Source: Candidatus Poribacteria bacterium
GTDB lineage: Bacteria; Poribacteria; WGA-4E; WGA-3G
Length of the DNA stretch: 64,000 nucleotides
Direction of reading: 5' to 3'
Assembly (NCBI GenBank): GCA_026702755.1
Contig: JAPPBX010000087.1
Coordinates: forward strand, 1 to 64,000
Numbering within the stretch: the first letter of the stretch is position 1; each line of letters starts with the position of its first letter. The position numbers and the translations under genes are program-made. Below, in pieces: positions 18,407-27,399 of the stretch. The notes below the pieces were generated by a model. That model had not been told where the DNA came from. It saw only the letters and a list, made by a program, of their open reading frames with translations, and searched no databases.

Positions 18407-19285
18407 CTATGTGTGTTTGATTCTTTCACCCAACATTAGTTTTTCGCGCAAGGCTCTGTAGTAACTATGGTGTTGTGACCGTATCAGTTGAATTGTCCGT
18501 TCTGCTCTCTCCACTTTTATGACAGCACCTGCGGTGAGACTGTGTGTCTCCCGTTGACCGTCTACGAAAACATCTACATTCTGATATGCGGCGCGCATCT
18601 TAACGGTTATCTCCGCATTGCCATCTGCGATAAATGGACGCACCGTTAAACTATGTGGCGCAATCGGCGTTAGCAGAATCGCCTCCAATTGTGGTGAAAT
18701 GATAGTGCCAGCACACGAAAGCGAATAGCCGGTCGAACCGCTCGGCGTTGCGATGATTAACCCATCGGCGTTATACGGTATAAAGAGTTCCCCATCAACA
18801 TACGCATCTAATTCTATGAGACGTGTATAGTGCCGAATGACAACGTCGTTGAGTGCAAAAGCCCGAAAGGGTTGTGGAAACCCTTGCCTATCCACAACCA
18901 CTTCTAACATCATCCGGTGTTCTACTCGATACGCTCCTGCCAAGGTCGCCTTCAAAGTCGGATAGAGTTCATCAAGGGAGGCGTCCGTCAGAAACCCAAG
19001 TGTCCCGATATTGATCGCCAAGATAGGCACATTTTCAATCTGTGGCGTATGGGCTGCGCTCAACAGTGTCCCGTCTCCACCAAGAACGAGAATCACATCT
19101 GCCTGTTCTACCATCGCCGTTTTGGAGATACCAGTTTGAGGATGCCCTAATTCAACGGCTTGTTCCTTGGGTAGAAGTGGCGTAATACCGCGCTCCTTCA
19201 GCCATACAGACACACCTTCGACGACACCCGCTGCGTTCTCTTTGGTGGTATTGACAAATAAGCCGACGTTTTTTATTTTTTTCAT
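18407..19285 (-). CDS. nadK: NAD kinase
   Basis: The 292-residue protein phosphorylates NAD to NADP using ATP or polyphosphate. The invariant GGDGT motif is at residues 69-73, followed by the NADGLIIATPSGSTGYSLSCAG region and SLTVRPFI, all diagnostic of NAD/diacylglycerol kinases of the bacterial NAD kinase type. Length is normal. It is the first gene of the nadK-recN pair on the minus strand. Confidence 0.96.
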   Translation of the reverse strand: MKKIKNVGLFVNTTKENAAGVVEGVSVWLKERGITPLLPKEQAVELGHPQTGISKTAMVEQADVILVLGGDGTLLSAAHTPQIENVPILAINIGTLGFLTDASLDELYPTLKATLAGAYRVEHRMMLEVVVDRQGFPQPFRAFALNDVVIRHYTRLIELDAYVDGELFIPYNADGLIIATPSGSTGYSLSCAGTIISPQLEAILLTPIAPHSLTVRPFIADGNAEITVKMRAAYQNVDVFVDGQRETHSLTAGAVIKVERAERTIQLIRSQHHSYYRALREKLMLGERIKHT

Positions 19286-19398
19286 TTTTTTAATGGGTCG
19301 CCAAGCGTGAATGAAAGCATTTTGTATGATAATGTTTTTTGATTAAGTTCCGCCTGCCGCCGTTGTTGGCAGGCTACCAGCATTGATTTTCCACTTTG

Positions 19399-20427
19399 CT
19401 AATTCTCCAAACGGGTAAACAGAAAAATCACACCACAACCGATCAGAAAAGCCCCCATCGTAATCAGTAGATTCATGTCGAGGTGCGGTAAGATGTGGGC
19501 GGTATCTATCCGTTCCCCATCAACCATCGCAAATTCGCGAAAGGGCCATAACCCGTAAAGTGAACCGACCATCAAACCGATGAGAAAGGCGATCGTCAGG
19601 TTCCGGTAACGTTCCAGTAGATAGTTGAGTAACCGTGTGAATGCGAGAAGCCCGAACAAGCACCCAATCGCGGCGAAACCGAGTATCAGTAAACTTCCTA
19701 ACATCGATTGGGATAAAACGCCTCTGAGTAATTTCGGCACACCCTCTATTAGCGTATTTATCGCCGTTAAGAGCGGAAAATAGACCCCCAATGCGAGCAT
19801 CAGGAAAGAACCACTGATGCCGGGTAGAATCATCGCTGAGACAGCCAATGCCCCGCTTCCAAAAAAGAGTCCAAGTTCCCAATATGTTGGAAATCCAGTT
19901 GCGCTTTCGGCAGGACTCTCCATTGCTGCCGCGTCTCCCGACTTATACGCAACCCGCTCCAACTGTTTTTCACCCATACCGAGAGACAAGCCTAATATCA
20001 GCGCAACGGCAATTAACAGGACAATCGATTCCTTGACCCCAAACCCTTTCAGCATTCGCGCCGGTATCAGAATGGATGTCAAAATCAACCCGCTAAAGAA
20101 ACCGTAAGTCGCATCGTGCTGATTGTTCAGCAGATAGACAATCAGTTTTGACGTAAGCAACAAGGCAGCGATCGCGCCAATTCCTAACAGTGCCAGAAAG
20201 CCGAAATCGATACGGCGAAGTTCGTCTCCTGCTTCCGTGAAGGCATGTTTCTTTAGTCGGACGACCCCAAGCAATTTTTTAACCGTTGAAAATCCGATAC
20301 GCCGTAATGCGCCGATGAGTCGTTCATAGATGCCCAAAACGAGTGCGAGGGTCCCGCCACTCATGCCGGGGATAATATTAGCAATGCCTATCAGAAAACC
20401 GTTAACAAAAAGCCGGAGTGAATTCAT
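19399..20427 (-). CDS. DUF368 family protein, probable undecaprenyl-phosphate translocase
   Basis: A 342-residue membrane protein with about 9-10 helices. It has the family's duplicated Gly/Pro-rich re-entrant motif: NIIPGMSGGTLALVLGIYERL near the N-terminus and ILPGISGSFLMLALGVYFPLL in the second half. DUF368 proteins (PopT) have been reported to return undecaprenyl phosphate across the cytoplasmic membrane so it can be reused for wall and glycan synthesis. The adjacent GT2 gene of polyprenyl-phosphate type fits that role. The start codon is seven bases from an intergenic repeat and has no clear RBS. Confidence 0.88.
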   Translation of the reverse strand: MNSLRLFVNGFLIGIANIIPGMSGGTLALVLGIYERLIGALRRIGFSTVKKLLGVVRLKKHAFTEAGDELRRIDFGFLALLGIGAIAALLLTSKLIVYLLNNQHDATYGFFSGLILTSILIPARMLKGFGVKESIVLLIAVALILGLSLGMGEKQLERVAYKSGDAAAMESPAESATGFPTYWELGLFFGSGALAVSAMILPGISGSFLMLALGVYFPLLTAINTLIEGVPKLLRGVLSQSMLGSLLILGFAAIGCLFGLLAFTRLLNYLLERYRNLTIAFLIGLMVGSLYGLWPFREFAMVDGERIDTAHILPHLDMNLLITMGAFLIGCGVIFLFTRLEN

Positions 20428-20433
20428 GTATTA

Positions 20434-20520
20434 TATTAGTTGTCAGTTACCAGTTATTAGTTGTCAGTTAAGAGGTGCTTTGGTTCGTCAAAACTCTCGT
20501 TTAACTGAAAACCAATAACG
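20434..20520. repeat. Short AGTTATCAG-family element
   Basis: Starts TTAGTTGTCAGTTACCAG and ends TAACTGAAAACCAATAACG. It lies between the DUF368 gene and the glycosyltransferase gene. Shorter (87 bases) than the copies at 16366 and 18257. Confidence 0.6.
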
Positions 20521-20540
20521 CATGCCCCTCGTCCGACTCT

Positions 20541-21203
20541 TTATAAACTCCGAAGTAACAATTTTGTAAAGAGCCATATCTCTCGAAGCGGTTTAATATG
20601 GCTGACTTCATCACCATACCGTGTTTGAATTGGTAAACTCTCAATCCGAAATCCGAGTCGTCCAGCTTTTATCAGAAGCTCGGATTCCGTTTCATAACGC
20701 TCGGTCTCCAGATGAACTTGCCGCAAAACATCAGCACGAATAAGCCGATACCCCGATTGGAAATCCGGTACCTGTTGCCCACACAACTTGGAGCCGACAT
20801 AAGAAATTAGGCGGTTATTGACACGTCTATGAAACGGCATCAACACCCGCGAGTCACGCTTTGTCCTTACCCCGATGAGTATATCGGGACGTGTGTTATG
20901 AAAGTGTTCCAAAAAGCGCGGTATATCCGCGGGTTCATGCTGGCGATCACTGTCCATCGTGAATATTAATTCATAGCCGTGCGCGAGGGCATAAGCGAAG
21001 CCTTTTCGTAAGGCACTACCCTTACCGCAATTTGTAATGTTTGACAAACAGACAGCACCAGACGTTATCGCAATCTCACCTGTTTCATCTGACGAACCGT
21101 CGTCAATGACAACAATTTCGCTGATAAATTCAGATGATTCCTGAATTATCGCCCCAATTGTTTTGGATTCATTGTAAGCCGGTAGCAGCAGACATGTTTT
21201 CAT
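20541..21203 (-). CDS. Family 2 glycosyltransferase, DPM1/polyprenyl-phosphate sugar synthase type
   Basis: A 220-residue GT-A enzyme. It begins CLLLPAYNESKTIGAII, with VVIDDGSSDETGEIA (UDP/GDP-binding Asp), then FTMDSDRQHEPADIPRF holding the DSD metal motif, and FQSGYRLIRADVL. It lacks C-terminal membrane helices. This is the compact dolichol-phosphate mannose synthase-like form, which usually charges a polyprenyl phosphate carrier with a single sugar. A neighbouring DUF368 lipid translocase supports a lipid-carrier role. The exact sugar is unknown. Confidence 0.88.
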   Translation of the reverse strand: MKTCLLLPAYNESKTIGAIIQESSEFISEIVVIDDGSSDETGEIAITSGAVCLSNITNCGKGSALRKGFAYALAHGYELIFTMDSDRQHEPADIPRFLEHFHNTRPDILIGVRTKRDSRVLMPFHRRVNNRLISYVGSKLCGQQVPDFQSGYRLIRADVLRQVHLETERYETESELLIKAGRLGFRIESLPIQTRYGDEVSHIKPLREIWLFTKLLLRSL

Positions 21204-21679
21204 ATTTTTTAATTAGTATACTACAGAAGCGATTTTCTGTCAAACGATTATGTGCATCGGGGTGTATAAATATTTTGGCAGCGATTCGTCCGTTGATGCG
21301 GTTTATCAAATATATTAAAGCCTCTCGGATCGGGAGAAGAATTTTCTGCCCCTACAAAAACCCTTACGATCGCGTCTCAGACCGCATCGCGACTGATGTG
21401 TCTGTCCATTTCGGATAATCGAGAATTCTTCTCCTTTCTTCTCCTAAATCGTTGTTTCTGTGCCGAGTTGATTGATGAAAAGTCTCGTCAAGGCAGATAG
21501 ATATATTGCTTGGGGAGACTTTTATGAGTCTCGCCGCCGGGTTGTGTGAACCATTCCTTGTCCTTTTTTGAAATTTTCAGCGTTTTCATTTTTTATCTCT
21601 TTAGATTTTCTGAGGCGTTGGGCATAATAACTATAAAAGTTTAGTTTCGATGAGAAGTGTTTGAAGAATCGTGTCCAGT

Positions 21680-21832
21680 CTCATATCCTACGATGCATGC
21701 CATAGGAAACCAACAGCCTATGCTACTATGACACAGTCTAACAACCTATGCTACAAAAGGAACATAGGAAACTAACGGTCTCATATCCTACGAAATGATC
21801 ATCTTAAAATTGTCCTAACTTTAGTAGGTTAT
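21680..21832. repeat. Degraded copy of the CCTATGCTAC MITE-like family
   Basis: Contains repeated ATCCTACGA, CCTATGCTAC and AGGAAAC words and ends in a segment whose reverse complement reads CTACTAAAGTTAGGACAATT, like the left end of the 5980 element. The opposite end is not clear. Confidence 0.5.
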
Positions 21833-21969
21833 TATAGCATATCTATCAACATTAGTAAAGTTAAAATAAATTTAGTTGTTAAGTTGGGTTTTTTGGCTTC
21901 AATGCGTTTTCTGGTTTCATGGGCGTTTTTCTATTCCGTTCAATCTAATCTGAATGTCAAAATATTTAC

Positions 21970-22089
21970 AGGACTTACGCAAATTGAGAAAATATCGGAC
22001 ATTCAGACGCAAAAAATCGATAATTTCCGTATTGAAACCCCCTAAATCCCCCTTATCAGGGGGACTTTAAAAGGGAATGCGTAAGTCCT
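21970..22089. repeat. 120-bp MITE-like element with perfect 12-bp terminal inverted repeats
   Basis: AGGACTTACGCA (21970-21981) is exactly inverted as TGCGTAAGTCCT (22078-22089). The interior contains a hairpin CCCCCTTATCAGGGGG. Too small to encode protein, so it would depend on a transposase elsewhere. Confidence 0.8.
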
Positions 22090-22126
22090 AATTTATATAC
22101 CCTTATGTGAGATTCCTAATTTTCAC

Positions 22127-22155
22127 TTGCAATCTATTGCCAGTTTGTGTATAAT
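22127..22155 (+). promoter_or_regulatory. Strong candidate sigma70 promoter of the RM gene
   Basis: TTGCAA (22127-22132), 17-base spacer, perfect TATAAT (22150-22155), 45 bases before the start codon. Confidence 0.65.
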
Positions 22156-22200
22156 AAATATACTTCACATAAATTGACGCATTAGGGAACTCACACAAGG

Positions 22201-25200
22201 ATGCGAAACATCAAACCGACACATAAACCTATAAAGACCTTTTACGCAGAACTCAAACAATACGAAAGCCTGGGTGCGACAAATGAAACCGAAATCCGAC
22301 TCGCCTTTGCAACACTCTTCCAACACTACGCCAGACAAAATAATCTGACGCTTATCTGTGAAAAATCGCTCCGAACACCGCAAAATACCACAATTTACGT
22401 CGATGGCATGCTGCCTGATAACGTCTTCGGCTTGCCGCGCGGTTATTGGGAAGCGAAGGACCTCCACGACAACCTCGCTATAGCGGTTAGGCAGAAATTT
22501 GACGCAGGCTATCCGCAGGATAATATACTCTTTACAACGCAAGAACGCGCCATCCTCTATCAAGATGGACAAGAGGTGATGGATGTCGGTATCGCTGACG
22601 CGGAGGCGTTTATTCGGGTGCTTCACGCCTTCTTCAGTTACGAACAGGCGGACGTTGCTAACTGGGAACGCGCTGCTGTTGAATTCAAGGACAAAGTGCC
22701 TGCTCTCGGTGAACGCGCAGCGATATTAATCCAAAACGAAGAGGCAACCAACGCTCGGTTTCAGGAGGCGTTTGCGGACTTCTATCGCCACTGTCAAGCG
22801 GCGATTAATCCGAACCTTTCAAAGTCTGCTGTCGAAGAGATGCTCATCCAACATCTCTTGACGGAACGGATTTTCCGCACTGTCTTTGATAATCCAGATT
22901 TCACTCGTCGAAATATTATCGCACGTGAAATTGAAAATGTGATTGATGCCCTCACATGGCAGGCTTATAACCGTTCCGAGTTCCTCCGCGAACTCAATCC
23001 GTTCTATGGTGCGATTGAACGCGCTGCTGCAACCTTTATAGACTTCTCGCAGAAACAACATTTCCTCAATACTGTGTACGAGCAGTTTTTTCAAGGCTTC
23101 TCGGTTAAGGTCGCTGATACACACGGCATCGTTTATACGCCGCAGCCGATCGTTAATTTCATGGCGAAAAGTATCTCACATCTACTTGCGACCGAGTTTG
23201 GACGTTCACTCTCGGATACAGGCGTTCACATCATCGACCCGTTCGTTGGCACGGGTAACTTCATCGTGCGGCTCATACAAGCGATTGATAAAACCGCGCT
23301 CAAGGCGAAATATAGCGATGAACTCCACTGCAATGAGGTGTTGCTGATGCCTTACTACATTGCGAGTATGAACATTGAGCATGAGTTTTATGTTGCTACA
23401 GAGCAGTATCAGCCTTTCGATAACCTCTGCCTTGTGGATACGTTTGATTTGACGGCGGAGCGTCAGTTGTCCTTGTTCGCGCCAGAGAATACGCGGCGGG
23501 TTGAGCGGCAGAAGGAGACAGAGATGTTCGTGGTTATTGGGAATCCGCCCTATAATGCACGGCAGATGGATGAGAACGATGCCAATAAGAACCGTAAGTA
23601 TCCTGAGCTGGATAGGCAAATTCAGGAAACGTACGCCGAAGCCTCCACCGCGACGAACAAAACCGCGCTTTACGATCCGTACGTCAAAGCAATCCACTGG
23701 GCATTGGATAGAATTGAAACAGATGGGATCGTTGCGTTTGTGACGAACCACAACTTTATCGACGGTCAGGCGTTCGATGGAATGCGGAAACATCTGTCGG
23801 ATGCGTGTGATAAGATTTATCTGCTGGATTTGGGTGGCAACATCCGTAAAGGTCACGCTGGGGATGCCAATGTCTTTGATATTCAAGTGGGGGTGAGCAT
23901 TAACCTGTTTGTGAAAAAGGATCAGGATAGGGGCGAGGTTTTAAACCTCGCCAGCGAAGCGGTTGCAAACCCCGCCAGCGAAGTGAGAGCACCTGCCGAT
24001 ATTTTTTACAACGGTGAGACTACGGAGATGCCGAAAGAGGCAACGTTTGAATTTTTGGACACGTGCGAACACATCGGCAATGTCAACTGGGATTCTATCC
24101 AACCCGACGCGCGCCATACCTGGCTCACCGAAGGACTACGCGAGGATTTTGAGACCTTTGTGCCGATGGGGAGTAAGCAGGCAAAAGCAGCGAAGGGTGA
24201 GGTTTCGGGTGTGATTTTCCACCAGTTTAGCAACGGTGTAAAAACGAATCGCGACGCGTGGACTATTAACTTTGACCGAGAGGCACTCGCGGCGAACGTT
24301 CAGGGAATGATAGGATTCTATAATACACAAGTATTTAAGTGGCAAGGAATCGCGGATAAATCAAGCATAAACATTGATGATTTTGCAGAGTATGACAACG
24401 CGAAAATTAGTTGGAGCCGCGATTTAAAAGCGAAGTTGCGGACAGGTAGAATTGCTGAATACGATGAACGCAAAGTGAGAACCTGCCTCTATCGTCCATT
24501 TGGAAAAAGAAATATCTTCTTTGACAGAATTCTCAATGATGTTGTATATGTGTTTCCATCTATTTTCCCCACATCCGAGACTGAAATTGAAAATCAGGTA
24601 ATTTGTGTCAATATATCACGAGAAAAACCATTTACTTCTCTCATGACTAATTGCATTCCTGAACATATTATGACAGGCGGTTTTGGCTCAGCTGGGCAGT
24701 ACTTTCCTTTCTACATCTATGATGAAGATGGCACGAACCGACGGGAAAACATTACGGATTGGGCATTGGTACAGTTCAAAGTGCATTACAAAGACGCGAG
24801 CATCACCAAGTGGGATATTTTTCATTATACTTATGCGCTCCTGCATCATCCTGCGTATCGGGAACGGTATCAGGTGAATCTCAAACGGGATTTGCCGCAT
24901 ATTCCTTACGCACCCGAATTTTGGGAATTTGTTGAGGCGGGCAGACGGTTGGCAGATATCCACGTTCATTATGAAGACCAACCTCAGTATAAATTAGATC
25001 TGATTGAAGCACCGGATATGCCGCTGGATTGGCGTGTGACACAGATGAAATTCTCTAAAGACAAAACAGAGATAAAATACAACGATTTCTTGACGTTGGC
25101 GGGAATTCCTGCGGAGGCGTTTGCGTATCGGTTGGGGAACCGCTCGGCATTGGAGTGGGTGGTGGATCAGTATCGTGTGAAGACGGATAGGCGGAGCGGT

Positions 25201-25338
25201 ATCAAGAACGATCCAAATCGCTTGGACGATGAAACGTATATCGTGGATTTGATTCGGAAGGTCATCGGTGTGAGTTTGGAGACGGTGGGGATTGTTGAGG
25301 GGTTGTTGGGGTTGAAAATCTCTGAGGAGAAATCATAA
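22201..25338 (+). CDS. Single-chain restriction-modification enzyme (type IIG / type ISP-like, N6-adenine methyltransferase)
   Basis: The 1045-residue protein combines an N-terminal PD-(D/E)XK nuclease-like region (D68, then E84-A-K86 in GYWEAKD), a helical linker, an N6-adenine methyltransferase core with the SAM motif DPFVGTG (346-352) and catalytic NPPY (448-451), and a C-terminal target-recognition region. The methyltransferase part resembles type ISP enzymes (LlaGI/LlaBIII), but no helicase motifs are present, so a type IIG-like enzyme that cuts without translocation is more likely. A GGCGAGG repeat copy sits in frame at about residues 578-598. The next gene starts at the stop (TAATG). 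A promoter with perfect -10 precedes it. No Shine-Dalgarno spacing is good at ATG 22201. Confidence 0.87.
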   Translation: MRNIKPTHKPIKTFYAELKQYESLGATNETEIRLAFATLFQHYARQNNLTLICEKSLRTPQNTTIYVDGMLPDNVFGLPRGYWEAKDLHDNLAIAVRQKFDAGYPQDNILFTTQERAILYQDGQEVMDVGIADAEAFIRVLHAFFSYEQADVANWERAAVEFKDKVPALGERAAILIQNEEATNARFQEAFADFYRHCQAAINPNLSKSAVEEMLIQHLLTERIFRTVFDNPDFTRRNIIAREIENVIDALTWQAYNRSEFLRELNPFYGAIERAAATFIDFSQKQHFLNTVYEQFFQGFSVKVADTHGIVYTPQPIVNFMAKSISHLLATEFGRSLSDTGVHIIDPFVGTGNFIVRLIQAIDKTALKAKYSDELHCNEVLLMPYYIASMNIEHEFYVATEQYQPFDNLCLVDTFDLTAERQLSLFAPENTRRVERQKETEMFVVIGNPPYNARQMDENDANKNRKYPELDRQIQETYAEASTATNKTALYDPYVKAIHWALDRIETDGIVAFVTNHNFIDGQAFDGMRKHLSDACDKIYLLDLGGNIRKGHAGDANVFDIQVGVSINLFVKKDQDRGEVLNLASEAVANPASEVRAPADIFYNGETTEMPKEATFEFLDTCEHIGNVNWDSIQPDARHTWLTEGLREDFETFVPMGSKQAKAAKGEVSGVIFHQFSNGVKTNRDAWTINFDREALAANVQGMIGFYNTQVFKWQGIADKSSINIDDFAEYDNAKISWSRDLKAKLRTGRIAEYDERKVRTCLYRPFGKRNIFFDRILNDVVYVFPSIFPTSETEIENQVICVNISREKPFTSLMTNCIPEHIMTGGFGSAGQYFPFYIYDEDGTNRRENITDWALVQFKVHYKDASITKWDIFHYTYALLHHPAYRERYQVNLKRDLPHIPYAPEFWEFVEAGRRLADIHVHYEDQPQYKLDLIEAPDMPLDWRVTQMKFSKDKTEIKYNDFLTLAGIPAEAFAYRLGNRSALEWVVDQYRVKTDRRSGIKNDPNRLDDETYIVDLIRKVIGVSLETVGIVEGLLGLKISEEKS
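23932..23952 (+). repeat. GGCGAGG hairpin repeat inside the coding sequence
   Basis: A perfect 9-bp stem GGCGAGGTT/AACCTCGCC with loop TTA, followed by AGCG and a degenerate second copy to about 23993. It is in frame and adds residues such as GEVLNLASEAVANPASEV. Elsewhere the same repeat is intergenic. Confidence 0.85.
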
Positions 25339-26963
25339 TGGATAGGAAAATAAGGATTATAATGCTTGTAATGGCATTAGGCATGATGTGTGCCGAAGAG
25401 TTGATGATATTGTCTGCACAGGATTCAACGGGATCTGCAACTCAACAAACGCAAATTCCAAACGACACATCAAAAGAGCAAGTATCAACACACACTCCTC
25501 AGGATCCCCTTACCCAGCAAACGCAACCTTCAAATGATACAACAGGAGAAAATCCATCTACTGGTATCCGTATATTCGGTATCCATTTCGATCCAACACT
25601 TAGATTGGACATGTCCCTTAGTATTTTTCTTATGCTCCTTGTTTTCATTTTTGGCAGTAAAACACGATCCAAATCCCCTCCAGAATTGACAAGTGAAGAA
25701 GTAAGCAAACCGGAGAACGCCAGTGAGGTCGAGGAATACATCAAAGCAGTTGATCGGAATCCTAAAGCCACTCTTGTAGAAAAAGCTATCGCCGATGCTT
25801 ATATGTTGCAACGAGGTGAAAGGATTGAGGAGGCAATCGAAAAGTGGCGTTCCATTGCTAACATTACTGAGGGTAACGATAATAGACTTGCTTCTCGTGG
25901 TTTGGTTTCAGTTGGTTACCTCTGTGTAAAAGAAGGCATGGGAGAGGACGCATTATTGGCTTTAAACAAGGCAATTAACTTGGAACCAGATTTCGTTGAA
26001 GCTTACAACAATCGGGGTGCAGCGAAGAACCTCCTTGGAAAACATCAGGATGCTATTGCTGATTATGATAAGGCGATTCGACTAAAACCCGAATATGCTG
26101 GAGCCTATGATAGTAGAGGTTCGACAAAGTACTTGCTTGGAAGGAGCCAGGATGCCATTGCTGATTACAATGAGGCAATCCGGCTAAAATCAGATGATGT
26201 CCAAGCGTATTATCACCGAGGACAGGCGAATAAAGCCGTTAAAAAATATGAGGAAGCTCTCGCTGACTATGATAAGGTGATTGATTTACAACCGAATTGT
26301 GCCGAGGTCTATAACCATCGGGGTTCTCTACAGGTTATGCTTGGACACTATAGGAAGGCCATCACCGATTACACCAAAGCAATTCAACTAATAAAATCTG
26401 GCGAGGTAAAACTTAACAACAGTCAAGAAAACTCCATTTCTTTCACTCTTAAAGAAAACACAAAATTTGGTGAGGCAGAAGTCTACTACAACCGCGGAGT
26501 CACAAGAGCTAGGATCGGAGAATATGAGGAGGCTTTTGCTGATTTCAATGAGGCACTTCGACTAAAACCTGATTATGCAGAAGCATACAATAATCGCGGT
26601 CAAATCAACACTCTGCTTGGGAAACACGAAGACTCTCTGACTGACTATAACGAAGCAATTCGGCTAAAACCCGATTATGTTGAAGCCTATAGCAACCGAG
26701 GTCCCACAAATCTTATCTTTGGTAAATACGCGGAGGCTCTTATGGATCTAAACGAAGTCATCCACCACCAACCTAATTCTGTGCTTGCTTTTGTCAATCG
26801 GGCGGAGGCAAAGGTGAATTTGAATCGCATAGACGAAGCGAGATCAGATTTCCAAACCGCTTTGGAATTGGCAGAGCAACAGCAGAACACTGATCTTAAA
26901 GCCTCTATTGCGACACGATTTCAGCAACTTGACAATTCAACATTACAAACCGATGAAACATGA
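25338..26963 (+). CDS. Membrane-anchored TPR protein coupled to the RM gene
   Basis: A 541-residue protein whose ATG overlaps the RM stop by one base (TAATG), indicating translational coupling. It has a hydrophobic N-terminal signal or anchor (residues ~5-25), a Thr/Gln-rich spacer, a transmembrane helix at about 90-110 (SLSIFLMLLVFIFG), then 9-10 TPR units with repeated AYNNRGxxxxLLGKxxDAIADYxxAIRLKPDY. TPR arrays bind protein partners. The role is unknown; linkage to a restriction enzyme is suggestive but TPR genes of this kind are common in this genome type. Confidence 0.85.
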   Translation: MDRKIRIIMLVMALGMMCAEELMILSAQDSTGSATQQTQIPNDTSKEQVSTHTPQDPLTQQTQPSNDTTGENPSTGIRIFGIHFDPTLRLDMSLSIFLMLLVFIFGSKTRSKSPPELTSEEVSKPENASEVEEYIKAVDRNPKATLVEKAIADAYMLQRGERIEEAIEKWRSIANITEGNDNRLASRGLVSVGYLCVKEGMGEDALLALNKAINLEPDFVEAYNNRGAAKNLLGKHQDAIADYDKAIRLKPEYAGAYDSRGSTKYLLGRSQDAIADYNEAIRLKSDDVQAYYHRGQANKAVKKYEEALADYDKVIDLQPNCAEVYNHRGSLQVMLGHYRKAITDYTKAIQLIKSGEVKLNNSQENSISFTLKENTKFGEAEVYYNRGVTRARIGEYEEAFADFNEALRLKPDYAEAYNNRGQINTLLGKHEDSLTDYNEAIRLKPDYVEAYSNRGPTNLIFGKYAEALMDLNEVIHHQPNSVLAFVNRAEAKVNLNRIDEARSDFQTALELAEQQQNTDLKASIATRFQQLDNSTLQTDET

Positions 26964-27399
26964 TATAGTAGAGCCCGTAATTATTTGCCCATGCAGGAAC
27001 CGTAGGGATTGGGGAACCTTGGAGAAACACCATAGTCCTTACAAATGCCGCCCCTACGGGGCTTGGTTCCTGTCGGAGACATGTTTCTACACAGAGGCCG
27101 TCCCTACGGGACTAAAGAGGGTTGCTGGGGTGTACGAAGTTTATGGCTAAAACCCGGCGCAGTTGGAATGCAGGTCGCATTTGGGCGTGTACGCCGCAAA
27201 ACAGCGCCTACCGGACCTGGGCCTACGACGGTTATTTGCTCTAAAATTGACACTTATGGGGAACCTTGGAGAAACACTGTACGAGCGTGTCGTGTGAACT
27301 GTGAAGTTGTATGTTCCGATGCCACAGGCTAACGGTTTCCTATGCTACAAATATAAACTTACTTTCGGAATTTACTATAAACAGAGGTAGGCGTAAATA
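26964..27399. repeat. Intergenic palindromic repeats
   Basis: A 436-base gap with CCCCTACGGGG palindromes (near 27050 and 27100), a 20-base direct repeat (27011-27030 and 27258-27277) and a 34-base block at 27317-27350 identical to 6064-6097 of the MITE-like element. No gene is supported. Confidence 0.7.

Larger units (their letters stand above)
21204..22200. other. 1-kb intergenic region, repeat-rich
   Basis: No convincing gene. It holds degraded CCTATGCTAC repeats (21680-21832), AT-rich sequence (21835-21960), a 120-bp inverted-repeat element (21970-22089) and the promoter of the restriction-modification gene (22127-22155). A 94-codon plus-strand frame (21134-21418) overlaps the glycosyltransferase start and has no RBS or protein-like features. 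Confidence 0.7.

Noticed and set aside
21134-21418. A 94-codon plus-strand frame over the GT2 start and the intergenic region
   Set aside because: It overlaps the GT2 start on the other strand, has no RBS and shows no protein-like character.
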